Shown here in pieces: positions 36,519 to 47,262 of a DNA stretch of 64,000 nt. The DNA is from Alicyclobacillus contaminans DSM 17975. GTDB taxonomy: Bacteria; Bacillota; Bacilli; Alicyclobacillales; Alicyclobacillaceae. The stretch covers positions 1 to 64,000 of the forward strand of contig NZ_AUCA01000012.1 in assembly GCF_000429525.1 (NCBI RefSeq). Direction: 5' to 3'. The notes under the pieces are model-generated. The model did not search any database, was not told where the DNA came from, and saw nothing but the letters and a program-made list of their open reading frames with translations. The first letter of the stretch is position 1, and each line of letters opens with the position of its first letter. Position numbers and translations under genes: made by a program.

Positions 36519-37103
36519 ATGCAGTGGCTGATGGTCGTTGGCGTGGCCATGCACGTGTCCATGGACACTGCATCACAATCCGCGCCGGAATGGCGCGACC
36601 GTAGAACCGCGTTCGGTCACGCAATGGCCGTGGCAGGCACCGGTGTCACCGGATGGGCGTGTGCGGACGCTGGCGCGCACGTGGCTGCTGCACTGGGGCC
36701 ATTTCGCGCCTCCCTGTTGGGATGGCTCACACTGCTGGTTCTGGGCTTATGGACGCTGTCCCATGCGTTTTGCACAGAAGCCAGGCGGTCCATGGACAGC
36801 CGGCCGACGTCTCCGGAAACAACGGAGGCGCCGCCGACCCAGTTCGACCGTTGGATGATCCTCACCCTCGCGCAGGGCCTGGATGCCGTGCTGACCGGGC
36901 TTTCACTCGGGCTTCTGCACATCGCGCCCACAGTCAGCGCCCTGACCATTGGACTGGGTCAGGCCGGTGCCGGGTTGCTCACACGCTGGCGGCCAGCGGC
37001 CCCGTCCCTGTGTCTCCTCCGCCAAACCCTTCAGGCAAACGCCGGCGGACTGCTTGTTTTCCTCAGCCTGTTATGGTTCGGTAGCCACGGGTGGCTTTTC
37101 TGA
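36519..37103 (+). CDS. MntP/YtaF-like membrane protein
   Basis: A 194-residue protein with about six membrane segments in two similar halves. The second half, LTLAQGLDAVLTGLSLGLLH followed by ALTIGLGQAGAGLLTRW, resembles the D-A-x-x-x-G-L-S-L-G repeat of MntP manganese exporters and sporulation protein YtaF. The first half has MVVGVAMHVSMDTASQS in the equivalent place. The middle loop (about 86-110) is hydrophilic. The family call is tentative. ATG at 36519 follows GGAAGG by seven bases; earlier in-frame ATGs are less well supported. It follows crcB on the same strand after 147 bases. Confidence 0.55.
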   Translation: MQWLMVVGVAMHVSMDTASQSAPEWRDRRTAFGHAMAVAGTGVTGWACADAGAHVAAALGPFRASLLGWLTLLVLGLWTLSHAFCTEARRSMDSRPTSPETTEAPPTQFDRWMILTLAQGLDAVLTGLSLGLLHIAPTVSALTIGLGQAGAGLLTRWRPAAPSLCLLRQTLQANAGGLLVFLSLLWFGSHGWLF

Positions 37104-37121
37104 GTCCACCCGCGAAGGTGA

Positions 37122-38639
37122 TTACATGACAGGCACCAAGCTCTCGGCTTCCCGCATGTCGCCGGTCTCCATGAAGCGCTGATGCCAACTCAGAGCTTCT
37201 GCGAGGAGGTGCGGAGTTTGCCCTCCGTGCGCCGACGCGCGTCGGAAGTAGTCCATCAAGGCATCGCGATACATCGGATGAGCGAGGTTCTTGATGATCT
37301 CCACAGCCCGTTCCCGGGGAGACAATCCGCGCAAATCCGCGATGCCCTGCTCCGTCACGAGAACATCCACATCATGTTCAGTGTGATCCACGTGTGTGAC
37401 AAACGGAACCACACAGGAGATGCGCCCGTCTTTCGCGACAGATTTGGTCACGAAGATGGTCAGCGCCGCGTTTCTGGCAAAGTCTCCGGATCCGCCAATC
37501 CCGTTCATCATCTGAGTGCCGCCGACATGAGTGGAATTCACGTTTCCGTAGATGTCGACTTCGAGCGCCGTGTTCATCGCGATGATGCCAAGCCGCCGAA
37601 CCACCTCCGGGTGGTTTGAAATTTCTTGCGGCCTCAGCACAATCTTATCGCGATAGCGATGAATGTTTCTCATCACGTGCTCGGTCATCCGCTCGGACAA
37701 AGTCAGTGACGACGATGATGCAAACACCACCTTGCCCGCATCGAACAGATCGAACACCGCGTCCTGCATGACCTCGGTGTAAATCTCCAGGTCCCCGATG
37801 GGCGACGCGGCAAGACCACTCAGCACCGCATTGGAGACGGAACCAACGCCGCTCTGTAAGGGAAGCAGGTTTTTGGGCAGCCGTCCGCGGCGGATCTCGT
37901 GTTGGAAAAAGTCCAAAATATATTCCGCCATCCGCTGTGTTTCCGCATCCGCCGGAACAATGCTCGACGGCGTGTCTTTGCATTTGGACGGCACAATTCC
38001 GATGATTTTGTCCGGCGAGCAGGGAATGTAGGGGGTCCCGATGCGGTCCCGCACATTCCGGATGGGAATGGGCGCGCGATGGGGCCTATCCTCCGGAAGG
38101 TAGATATCGTGCAGCCCTTCGAACGCTTCCGGTATTTCCGTATTCAATTCCACAATCACGTGCTTTGCCCGCTGCACGAAAATCGGGCTGTTTCCAACTG
38201 ACGTTGTCGGAATAATGCCTCCGTCCTCCGTGATGGCGGTCGCCTCGATGATGGCCAGATCCATCTCGCCCAGACAGCCGCTGCGCAACAATTCGGCGGT
38301 GTGGCTCAAATGCTGATCCACATACGTCACTTCTCCCCGATTGATGCGCTTTCGCAGACTGGCGTCCGACTGATAGGGTAAGCGGCGTGCAATCAGTTGA
38401 TGCTCCACCAGAATTCCGTCCGTTTCACCTAGAGATGCCCCCGAATAGAGGTTGATGCGCAGGGTTTCTCCGCTCCGTTCCACCCGACGAGCCAGCGCTT
38501 GCAGCACCGCCTTCGCATCGCCTGATTTGGTGAATCCGCTTACGCCAATGGTCATTCCATCTTTTATCCAGCTCTGCGCCTCTTCGGCGGTCATCATTTT
38601 GGCTTGCAACCCACGATGTCGAATTCTCTGTTCCAGCAC
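37122..38639 (-). CDS. acetyl-CoA hydrolase/CoA-transferase family protein
   Basis: A 505-residue member of the succinyl-CoA:acetate CoA-transferase/acetyl-CoA hydrolase family (Cat1/AarC/ScpC-like). Two CoA-transferase domains are visible: DGMTIGVSGFTKSGDAKAVL, ATAITEDGGIIPTTSVGNSP, GGTQMMNGIGGSGDFARNAA, and HVDHTEHDVDVLVTEQGIAD followed by LRGLSPRERA. It moves CoA between carboxylic acids, probably acetate and succinate, but may instead hydrolyse acyl-CoA. GTG at 38639 follows GAGGTGA by six bases. A cre-like site overlaps the transcription start, and a LytTR regulator gene lies upstream on the same strand. Confidence 0.9.
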   Translation of the reverse strand: MLEQRIRHRGLQAKMMTAEEAQSWIKDGMTIGVSGFTKSGDAKAVLQALARRVERSGETLRINLYSGASLGETDGILVEHQLIARRLPYQSDASLRKRINRGEVTYVDQHLSHTAELLRSGCLGEMDLAIIEATAITEDGGIIPTTSVGNSPIFVQRAKHVIVELNTEIPEAFEGLHDIYLPEDRPHRAPIPIRNVRDRIGTPYIPCSPDKIIGIVPSKCKDTPSSIVPADAETQRMAEYILDFFQHEIRRGRLPKNLLPLQSGVGSVSNAVLSGLAASPIGDLEIYTEVMQDAVFDLFDAGKVVFASSSSLTLSERMTEHVMRNIHRYRDKIVLRPQEISNHPEVVRRLGIIAMNTALEVDIYGNVNSTHVGGTQMMNGIGGSGDFARNAALTIFVTKSVAKDGRISCVVPFVTHVDHTEHDVDVLVTEQGIADLRGLSPRERAVEIIKNLAHPMYRDALMDYFRRASAHGGQTPHLLAEALSWHQRFMETGDMREAESLVPVM

Positions 38640-38660
38640 GCCTCATCACCTCGCATATCC

Positions 38661-38687
38661 AGAAAACGCTTTCTACCATGCAGTATA
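38661..38687 (-). promoter_or_regulatory. cre-like site next to the CoA-transferase promoter
   Basis: On the minus strand AGAAAGCGTTTTCT (38674-38661) matches the CcpA cre consensus TGWAANCGNTNWCA except at its two outermost positions. A -10 TATACT lies at 38687-38682, so the site would cover the transcription start. The -35 is poor (GACAAT). Confidence 0.5.
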
Positions 38688-38894
38688 GCGTGGTGTTCAC
38701 ACAATTGTCCCGTTTCATGGACATACAGCGTTATTCTTGGATGAACCGCGAGGATGAGCGATATACAGCAGTCGCTGTACCGTTCCGCAAGCGAAAACAC
38801 CACGTGTGAAATGAGACGTGGGATTGCGCGTGGTACGGCTTTCGCAGTCGTTGTGGACACCCTGAGAAACACGCCGATACGCCGTCTGCAGTGT

Positions 38895-39557
38895 CTAAAA
38901 TTCGAGCGATTCCCGCAGGTACTTCACATACGCGCGTCCAACAGACAATCGGGTGTGCGACTTGTTTCGCAGAATGACTTGGAGGTGTGAACGATCGCCC
39001 CGTTCAATGTAGTCGATGTATCCGATGTTCACAATGAATGAACGGTGGATCCGCACAAATTGATGAACAGGCAGTCGCGCTTCAAGCGCCTGAATGGTGT
39101 GGTTCGTGGTAAATTCATGCGTGTCCGTGTAAAACCAGGTTTTCTTCTGATAACTTTCAAAATGTGTGATCTCTTCCACAGGGACAGGCCGCCACAAATA
39201 ATTGTCCTGACCCATGACGAAGCGCAAGGGTCGCTGCGGCGCGGTTTGCCGCGGCGGCAAAATCACGGTCAGTGCCGACTGTCGGCCGTCCGCTGTGGTC
39301 AGCGGATATCCCAGTCCGTAATACGGAATTCCAAACACGGAAGCGTCGACCTCAGATTCGACTCGCGCGTGTCGTTGCAGTACACGGTGCGCGATGCTGC
39401 CCGGCCGCACCGCATCACCTGGACGGATGCGCAAATCGTGCGCGCCTGGACGATAGGCCACATATCGGCGGTTGTCAGCTACTGCAATGGATGCGCTTTC
39501 GGGGAGCCAGTCCTTTAAGACCTGTGGAAGCTGTTCAAACCAGGACGCGTCTGACAC
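38895..39557 (-). CDS. LytTR-domain transcriptional regulator without receiver domain
   Basis: A 220-residue DNA-binding protein. The C-terminal half (about 120-220) is a LytTR domain: EITHFESYQKKTWFYTDTHE, then LPVHQFVRIHRSFIVNIGYI and SHTRLSVGRAYVKYLRESL. The N-terminal half (WFEQLPQVLKDWLPESASIA, then VADNRRYVAYRPG) is a sensor-like domain instead of a phosphorylatable receiver; it recalls the N-terminal domain of some fatty-acid or carbonyl-sensing regulators, but I cannot name it. The start is GTG 39557, seven bases after GGGAGGG, rather than the longer open frame. It lies directly upstream of the CoA-transferase and probably controls it (inference). Confidence 0.85.
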   Translation of the reverse strand: MSDASWFEQLPQVLKDWLPESASIAVADNRRYVAYRPGAHDLRIRPGDAVRPGSIAHRVLQRHARVESEVDASVFGIPYYGLGYPLTTADGRQSALTVILPPRQTAPQRPLRFVMGQDNYLWRPVPVEEITHFESYQKKTWFYTDTHEFTTNHTIQALEARLPVHQFVRIHRSFIVNIGYIDYIERGDRSHLQVILRNKSHTRLSVGRAYVKYLRESLEF

Positions 39558-39922
39558 ACCATGTCCCTCCCTGCACAATGTAAGGCCCATCGATATCATA
39601 CCAAACAGGAAGGCAGTTCGTGGTGGGAACTGGCGCACACGGTGCTCAGCCCATTCAGCCGGTGTCCTATGGGATAAGTCCACAAATTCCATCTCACGCG
39701 CTGCAAATCGGCTTGCGCCTTGGTTCAAAGATTGGCTCACGGGCACCCCTGCCCACGCACAGTTCACCCGAAGTTTGCACCATTCGGAGCGCCGGTATCC
39801 ACCGACCTCATCCCACACTAAAGCATTGGTCAGGAAGGCTTTTTCTCAAGCGTGTCGAAATGATCCGGAACATTCTAGTCAGCATATGCTGTAGAAACAC
39901 TTCTGCAAATGAGGGGATAAGC

Positions 39923-40114
39923 ATGAACTTTTCCTTTGTCGGCCCCGCAGCCGCGCCATTCATTATCCTTCCAATCCTCATGCCCATTGCCGCTTTGGTT
40001 CTAGCGATTTATGTGGTTGTCTGCATTCAACAGATCAAGAAATCCACTCAGGAAGCAGCACTCGAACTCAAGGAAATTCGCAGATTGCTGTCAGAGTACA
40101 CCAGGCAAGGCTAG
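39923..40114 (+). CDS. small single-pass membrane protein (63 aa)
   Basis: A 63-residue protein: a hydrophobic segment (about residues 10-34, PFIILPILMPIAALVLAIYV then VVCI) followed by a charged, probably coiled-coil tail QQIKKSTQEAALELKEIRRL. ATG at 39923 follows GAGGGG by six bases. No family is recognised; similar tails occur in small membrane adaptors. The 365-base stretch before it (39558-39922) shows no other gene. Confidence 0.65.
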   Translation: MNFSFVGPAAAPFIILPILMPIAALVLAIYVVVCIQQIKKSTQEAALELKEIRRLLSEYTRQG

Positions 40115-40252
40115 AGCATCTCCTGATGGCCGCCCCGGCAATGAGTCGGTACGCTGAACGCGGCGCATCAATCAGGGGCGAGCGTCCTGAAGGGTCTTCT
40201 CAGAAGCGCGTGGATTTCCCCTGGGTAGAGTCTCATTAGGTAGTGTAAATTC

Positions 40253-40670
40253 AGCGGCGCACTTTTGGAGCTGATTCGCAAGATTGGTTTGGAGGGTGGG
40301 GATATCGATTTTCTGCGGGAAGGTTTGAAGGTTCTCACCGAAGCGGTGATGGATGCCGAGGTCAGTCAACTCTCGGTGCTGAACGCTTTGAACGAAGCAA
40401 TCAGCGCAGGAATTACCGCAACGGGTACCGACGAGCATGGGACACGAGGGTTGGAACCATTGAATTGCAAATTCCCAAGCTCCGGAAGGGCAGTGATTTC
40501 CCCAGCTTGTTAGAGCCACGCCGGCGGGCAGAGAAAGGCATTGCTCAATGTCGGCCAAGAAGCTTATGTACACGATGTGAGCACCCGTAAAGTGGATGAA
40601 CTTGTGGAATCGCTCGGTGTCAGCGGAACCAGCACACAGCCTACGGGGGAGACGGCAAAGGAGCAACTTG
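40253..40670 (+). pseudogene. IS256-family transposase remnant (N-terminal half, frameshifted)
   Basis: Three consecutive frames give one recognisable protein: GGDIDFLREGLKVLTEAVMD AEVSQL (one run), then RFERSNQRRNYRNGYRRAWD, TRVGTIELQIPKLRKGSDFP, LLEPRRRAEK, and finally ALLNVGQEAYVHDVSTRKVD ELVESLGVSG. This is the N-terminal half of an IS256 (mutator-type) transposase with at least two frameshifts and no catalytic C-terminal half. After about 40670 the sequence no longer matches. Confidence 0.85.
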
Positions 40671-40910
40671 GATTGGTCGTCACCCAGCTCAAGAACTGAT
40701 TTCCCCACGGCTCCTCATCGCTCCATTCTCATCATACTCCGCTGCTTCCTCTGGGTCGGGGAACGGCGGTGGCTGAGTGTTGTCAAGCAGTGGCAGTGGC
40801 ACCGACACGACATCCGTAAAGCCTGAGAGTACCGAGCTACTACAGTTCAGGGCGTATATTGGCCCCTCCACCACGAGACATGAGTAGAGTCCGGTATGCT
40901 GTGTAAAAAG

Positions 40911-41075
40911 GGATGGCACCCCGGGGGATAAAATAAGAGCCATCCGCCCCTCTTTGGTAGAATGTGAGATTGGACAAAACCACATAACCAGGAGGGAAAC
41001 GAAGATGGCTCAATACCAGATTACCCTGAATGACGAATCTTTGAAAGACCTCTTTCTGCAGGATGGGGGTGTGGT
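40911..41075 (+). mobile_element. left end of a second IS256-family element
   Basis: A transposase start MAQYQITLNDESLKDLFLQD GGV, from ATG 41005 (eight bases after AGGAGGGAAAC begins), matches the N terminus of another IS256-type transposase and then breaks off. The preceding bases from about 40911 (GATGGCACCCCGGGGGATAA) are probably the element's left end. Confidence 0.65.
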
Positions 41076-41087
41076 GAAGCGGAGAGA

Positions 41088-41245
41088 GTGGCGAGAGAGA
41101 GTGCTTTTGGAGGCATCGCAGAGCACAACGAAGCAGACGCCGTGTACTGCCCGGTGTGCGGCTTCGAGATAAAGAAGTGAGAGGCTACTGCCCGTGGTAC
41201 CGGAATTGCGGCTACAAAGGCGTGTGTGGGGATCCGACATCATGA
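41088..41245 (+). other. two tiny overlapping cysteine-rich reading frames (possible broken zinc-ribbon gene)
   Basis: Frame one (stop 41180) ends ADAVYCPVCGFEIKK. Frame two starts with GTG 41177, overlapping that stop (GTGA), and reads MRGYCPWYRNCGYKGVCGDP TS to a stop at 41245. Read together, with a minus-one shift, they give two cysteine pairs (CPVC and C...NC) like a zinc ribbon. They may be the end of a decayed gene or a very small real one. I do not recognise a family. Confidence 0.35.
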
Positions 41246-41322
41246 AATCGAACCACCACAATTTCTTCATACATTAGCTACATGATCGTAACACCAGGCT
41301 TGTACACTATGCGTGTAGGCAG

Positions 41323-41371
41323 GGCGACATGAGGGGTCGCCACAGTCACCGGCGAAGGCGGGGCTGGTGAC
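41323..41371. repeat. two adjacent hairpins
   Basis: GGCGAC/GTCGCC (41323-41341) and GTCACC/GGTGAC (41345-41371) stand side by side in otherwise empty sequence between the IS remnants and the second ger locus. Confidence 0.4.
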
Positions 41372-41414
41372 ATTACCGGACTAGTATTCAACTGCGCTGT
41401 GCATATCCATATGT

Positions 41415-41450
41415 GACGCTCGCTGATCTGAGGCGGGCGTCTTGTTTGAT
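41415..41450 (+). terminator. intrinsic terminator in the decayed region
   Basis: GACGCTCGC and GCGGGCGTC (41415-41441; one mismatch) followed by TTGTTTGATT. Nothing intact upstream on this strand uses it. Confidence 0.55.
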
Positions 41451-41504
41451 TCCTGCCCCAGTAGATGATGCATTGACCACTGATGAACCCCAGGTCACTT
41501 CCGT

Positions 41505-42593
41505 TTAACGTTGCGCTCGCTTACGGAGTTTCATCACCATGACAGCCAGAAGGGGAATACAAACTAACGTCACCACAAAATAGGCTGGCGCTACAGACAT
41601 GATGAAGTGCTCCATCTGTGCCTCGGTGCGAAAGCATGCTATACTACCGGCCCACAGCAATAAGCCGCCGGAAAACGCCACAACACGGTACGAGGACAGC
41701 TTGAACACGTCCTTCATCCCTTCGCACCAAGCATAGTGAAACACAGCCAGTTTGATGAAAATGGTCGAAATCACCCCCATCACGTACAGGGTATCTAGGC
41801 GTTCCAGGAAACGGCTGACGCGAATGCTGCGGACGACCTCAAGCACCGGATACTGGAGATAACTAGCGGACTGCCCCACCACGCCTATTGTGATCACCAT
41901 CAGAATCGTCGCGACGACGGTCAAGATACAGGCGGAAATGATCATATCTTTGGGAAGGGTTTGACTGTTGCGCAAGACGTGTGCAAATTGCAGGCCAATC
42001 AAAAGCTCCAATGCATAGGTGAGGTCCGGTACGACCGCACCGCGTAATACCGACTGCCAGCCATTAGCGAGCACAGGCATCAGTTGAGCAACATCCACAT
42101 GCTGCAAGGACAGTCCGATGAGAAGGGGAACCACAAGAAACGCCAACGGCACGATAAAATCACTGTCGCGCATGACGACCTCTGAGCCCATGTACACGGC
42201 GTAGGAAACCGCAACCATACTAAAGAATCCGAGCACATACTCCGGTGTTTTCGGCATGATAGTGTTTCCAACAAACAACTCCGCCTCACGGAGGACAGTA
42301 CAGTTGATAATGTACAGCCAGATAAGGAACCAGAGACCCAAGACGCGCCCGAGCCATGGTCCTAATGCATCGATAAGTCCGCTGGTCAACGAGCGGTTTG
42401 GCAACGCATAAACGAACAGTGCCGCGACGCTGGCAGACAACAGGCCGCCGACCGAAAACAAGAGACCCACGATCCATCCATCACGGACGGTAAATTGGGC
42501 AATAACGAAAGGGACCGTAACGATGGCCGTGCCAATAACACTCCAAGATAGAGCGAATATGATTTGGACTCTGGAGATCTCTACCTTCGACAT
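41505..42593 (-). CDS. spore germination protein, GerA family B subunit (second locus)
   Basis: Full-length 362-residue B subunit (GerAB-like permease) with about ten membrane segments, among them WSVIGTAIVTVPFVIAQFTV, VLGLWFLIWLYIINCTVLRE and VMGVISTIFIKLAVFHYAWC. It is only distantly similar to the first-locus B protein. It follows the frameshifted A gene on the minus strand. The C gene that should follow is missing; the sequence beyond 41505 is IS remnants. The B protein is intact, but the receptor as encoded here is incomplete. Confidence 0.88.
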   Translation of the reverse strand: MSKVEISRVQIIFALSWSVIGTAIVTVPFVIAQFTVRDGWIVGLLFSVGGLLSASVAALFVYALPNRSLTSGLIDALGPWLGRVLGLWFLIWLYIINCTVLREAELFVGNTIMPKTPEYVLGFFSMVAVSYAVYMGSEVVMRDSDFIVPLAFLVVPLLIGLSLQHVDVAQLMPVLANGWQSVLRGAVVPDLTYALELLIGLQFAHVLRNSQTLPKDMIISACILTVVATILMVITIGVVGQSASYLQYPVLEVVRSIRVSRFLERLDTLYVMGVISTIFIKLAVFHYAWCEGMKDVFKLSSYRVVAFSGGLLLWAGSIACFRTEAQMEHFIMSVAPAYFVVTLVCIPLLAVMVMKLRKRAQR

Positions 42594-42659
42594 CGGTGGT
42601 TAGCCCCCGAATGGATTTTGTACAGTCATTTTCGGACTGGGCCGTCGCTTGAAACCATC

Positions 42660-44247
42660 TCATCTCTTCCCCTTGCCAATGTGAGACTCATTGGACGGCT
42701 GCGGTACCCGACTGCGGTTTCTAACGCTGTCGACCGGTTCAAGCGACGCCGGACGTGTTTTAACCATAAACCAGGGAGCTCGAAAGAATGTATCCTTCAT
42801 TTCTGACCAGTTGAACGGCGCAATCGGCGCCATGTAAGGAACTCCGAATGAACGGAGCGAAACGAGATGAGTAACGAGGATGAGGCCGAGGGTTACAATG
42901 CCGACCAGTCCGAAAAAAGCGGAAACGATGACAAATGCAAATTGAATAAGCCGGCTTGAATTCACAAACCCGTACGCCGGTAGAGCAAACGAAGCGATCC
43001 CGGTCCCAGCCACCACGATAACCATGGCCGGTGACACCAGACCTGCACGCACCGCCATATCGCCTATAACGAGCGTACCCACAATACTCACAGATTGCCC
43101 GACCGCCCTAGGCAGCCGCGAACCTGCTTCACGCAAGGCTTCAAAAGCGCCCATCATTAAGAACGCTTCCACTACGGTCGGAAAGGGAATGCCACGATGC
43201 TGGGAAGCTACACTGATCAGCAACGGCGTCGGCATCAGGTCTTGGTTGTAAGACAATATCGCCACGTACAGGGACGGCAATAAAATGGAAGTCCAGTATG
43301 CGATGTGGCGCAAAACGCGAATGAACATCGTTAGATGTGTAGTTGATGTAGTAGTCTTCGGCCGAAACCAAGAAATTGATAAACTGCGCCGGTACCCTCA
43401 GACAAGACGGTGCCCCGTCGAGCATGATGGCGATGTGCCCCTGCAACAGAGCGGCCACTACTCGGTCCGGCCGTTCGGTCTCCTCGGTCGTTGGAAACAA
43501 GGAGTACGGCGCGTCGCTGATGAGTTCACGCAACTTATTGATGTCATTCACCGCATCGATGGAAATCTTGCGGATCCGCTGATCCGCTTCCTCCACCAAA
43601 GCCGGTTTCACGATGCCTTCGATATAAAGGATGGATACATTGGTCTTGGAGTACACACCGATGCGTATCGATTTGACTTTGAAGCGCGGACTACGGATCC
43701 GCTTGCGAAGCAGTGCGATGTTCAGTGACAGGTTCTCAACGAACGCCTCCTGCGGACCTTGCACGGTGGGCTCGTTCTCAGCTTTTTCGATGGCCCTTCC
43801 AGGGGGCTGGCTGACGTCCAGCGTCAGGGCTTCTTTTGAACCGTCTATGCAGAGTACGACGTGGCCGTCGGATAAAGCGACGTTCAATTCTTGCCGTGTC
43901 TTTACCGGACGGACGAATAGGGTGTGCAGGACAGACTCCAACTGAGACATATCCACTCTCCGTTTCGGCAAGGTCGAGAGAGGTTCGAGAACGCCTTCTT
44001 CTATGCGGTTCTGGTCCACCATGCCGCGGAGCCACACCAAGAGTCCCCGTGTACCGTGAACGTCGATTTCGCGGAGCAGCAAATCATCGCAGTTTTTCCA
44101 CTCTTCTTCAATCCAGCCACGTACATCTTCTACACGGATGGGAAAGGGATCATCCGGCCGACCGCACGAGATGTCCACTAAGCCGGCGATTCTGTCGAGA
44201 TGGTTCCCAAGATCTTTTGTCTTCGTACCCCGTTTCTTGAATAACAC
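42660..44247 (-). pseudogene. spore germination A subunit (second locus), frameshifted
   Basis: Two frames together make one GerA protein. From GTG 44247 (eight bases after GGGGAG) the first frame reads to AEDYYINYTS; the next frame continues TMFIRVLRHIAYWTSILLPS LYVAIL to the stop at 42660. The joint is at about 43331, where the minus strand reads TCTAACGATG: one extra A relative to TCTACGATG restores the protein exactly. Both halves are otherwise well kept (AENEPTVQGPQEAFVENLSL, LREAGSRLPRAVGQSVSIVG). It is either a recent mutation or a sequencing error. Confidence 0.88.
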
Positions 44248-44349
44248 AGCATTCACTCCCCAAGACTGTACGTGTAGTTCACCTTGGTATTGTGACCAGT
44301 TAATTCCAAATCATACGTCCGGAACTGGTGGGGAGTGCGCGGAACGATG

Positions 44350-45090
44350 GGCCGAAGTGTGTTGAGGAAGTGGGATGACAAAAAGCCTTCATCCGATGAT
44401 GGTGACGGGTTCGCCGTTTCGATTTGTGCGCACGCGGATGGGACGCTCGAGTTGACTCCACTGCACATCAACGATCTCTACAAGAAACTCAGAAAAAAGG
44501 ACAAGCCGTTGTCGAATCGGTACATCAACCAGATCCACAATTTGTTGCATGATGCGTTCGACCGCGCGATGTGGTTCCACGTAACATCATTGATCTGATT
44601 GATGCACCGAAGCCAGAAAAGAGGAAATTTGATGTATGGTCCCTTGAGGATGTGATCCGGTTCCTAAACCATGACGAGGTTAAGAGCCACAGATTCTACG
44701 TGGCATTCCTGCTCGCGCTCACAACAGGCATGCGTCAAGGTGAGATTCTTGGCCTCCAATGGAAGGATATCGACTTCGCTAACAAGGTGTTGACCGTCAA
44801 TCGGATACTCACCCGCATTCACGGCAAATTCACCTTTGGCGACCCTAAGTCGGAAAGCGGAAATTCACGGATCTCATCAAGAAGCTCGACATGCCGTATA
44901 TCCGGTTTCACGACTTGCGTCACACGCATGCATCTACCTCTTGGAACTGGGAGAAAAAACAAAGGTGCTGTAAGAGCGGTTGGGCCACTCCGATTACAGC
45001 ACCACGATGGATATCTACACCCATGTTTCAAGGCGCCTACAGGATAACACGGCGAAGCTGTTGCAGGAAAGTCTCTTCGGGTCGAAATAA
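44350..45090 (+). pseudogene. tyrosine recombinase (phage-type integrase), frameshifted
   Basis: Pieces of one integrase in several frames: the core-binding domain LTPLHINDLYKKLRKKDKPL then RYINQIHNLLHDAFDRAM; the catalytic domain VPRNIIDLIDAPKPEKRKFD and ALTTGMRQGEILGLQWKDID (first Arg); after a shift, IRFHDLRHTHAS (His-x-x-Arg); after another shift, LGHSDYSTTMDIYTHVSRRL (His and Tyr), ending KLLQESLFGSK at 45090. At least two shifts and one internal stop show it is dead. The N-terminal DNA-arm domain is missing. Confidence 0.88.
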
Positions 45091-45130
45091 TGTTTCGTAA
45101 CCCGAATATTAGAAGAAAACTAGAAGGTGT

Positions 45131-45154
45131 AAACGAAAAGGGGCGGAAACCCCT
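45131..45154 (-). terminator. groESL terminator
   Basis: On the minus strand AGGGG, six-base loop, CCCCT (45154-45139) followed by TTTCGTTT. The stem is short but placed 30 bases after the groEL stop. Confidence 0.6.
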
Positions 45155-45183
45155 GATACACAAGGGATTCCCGCACCCAAGGA

Positions 45184-46818
<1,635 letters not shown>

Positions 46819-46835
46819 TCAGTGAAATATGTAGA

Positions 46836-47120
46836 TTACTTCTCGACAATCGCGAGGATGTCGCTCTCGCGAAGAATCAGCAATTCATCGTTGTCAATCT
46901 TCACTTCGGTGCCCGCGTACTTGGAGTAGATCACGCGGTCGCCAACCTTGACCTCCAGCTCAACGCGCTTGCCGTCCTCGAAACGGCCAGGCCCCACCGC
47001 GATGACTTCGCCTTCTTGCGGCTTTTCCTTCGCGGTATCCGGCAGCACGATGCCGCTTGCGGTCTTTTCCTCACGGGAAAGCGGGCGTACAACCACACGG
47101 TCAGCGAGTGGTTTTACCAT
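46836..47120 (-). CDS. groES: co-chaperonin GroES (10 kDa)
   Basis: Lid of the GroEL chamber. The 94 residues start [20 protein letters not shown], with the mobile loop [18 protein letters not shown], then [19 protein letters not shown] and the end [30 protein letters not shown] at 47120 follows AGGAGG by eight bases; an in-frame start 15 codons upstream would run into the CIRCE element and is rejected. First gene of the operon. Confidence 0.98.
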   Translation of the reverse strand: MVKPLADRVVVRPLSREEKTASGIVLPDTAKEKPQEGEVIAVGPGRFEDGKRVELEVKVGDRVIYSKYAGTEVKIDNDELLILRESDILAIVEK

Positions 47121-47154
47121 GGAAGAACCCTCCTTAAGAGACTGAGTCGACTTG

Positions 47155-47181
47155 TTAGCACTCAATCAGTGTGAGTGCTAA
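47155..47181 (-). promoter_or_regulatory. CIRCE element (HrcA operator)
   Basis: TTAGCACTC (47155-47163), nine bases, GAGTGCTAA (47173-47181): a perfect CIRCE. HrcA binding here represses groESL until heat stress. It lies between the -10 and the groES ribosome binding site. Confidence 0.98.
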
Positions 47182-47192
47182 TTCCAAAACAT

Positions 47193-47221
47193 ATATTACT
47201 CAAGGGCAGGGGGCTTTGCAA
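47193..47221 (-). promoter_or_regulatory. groES promoter
   Basis: On the minus strand TTGCAA (47221-47216) and TAATAT (47198-47193), 17 bases apart, directly upstream of CIRCE. Confidence 0.85.
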
Positions 47222-47262
47222 TAGGTCCTGACGCAAAATTTTCACACACTCGGCGGCGCGGT

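Noticed and set aside
44257-45183. Attachment sites of an integrated phage or island beside groEL
   Set aside because: No direct repeats flanking the dead integrase and no tRNA target were visible.
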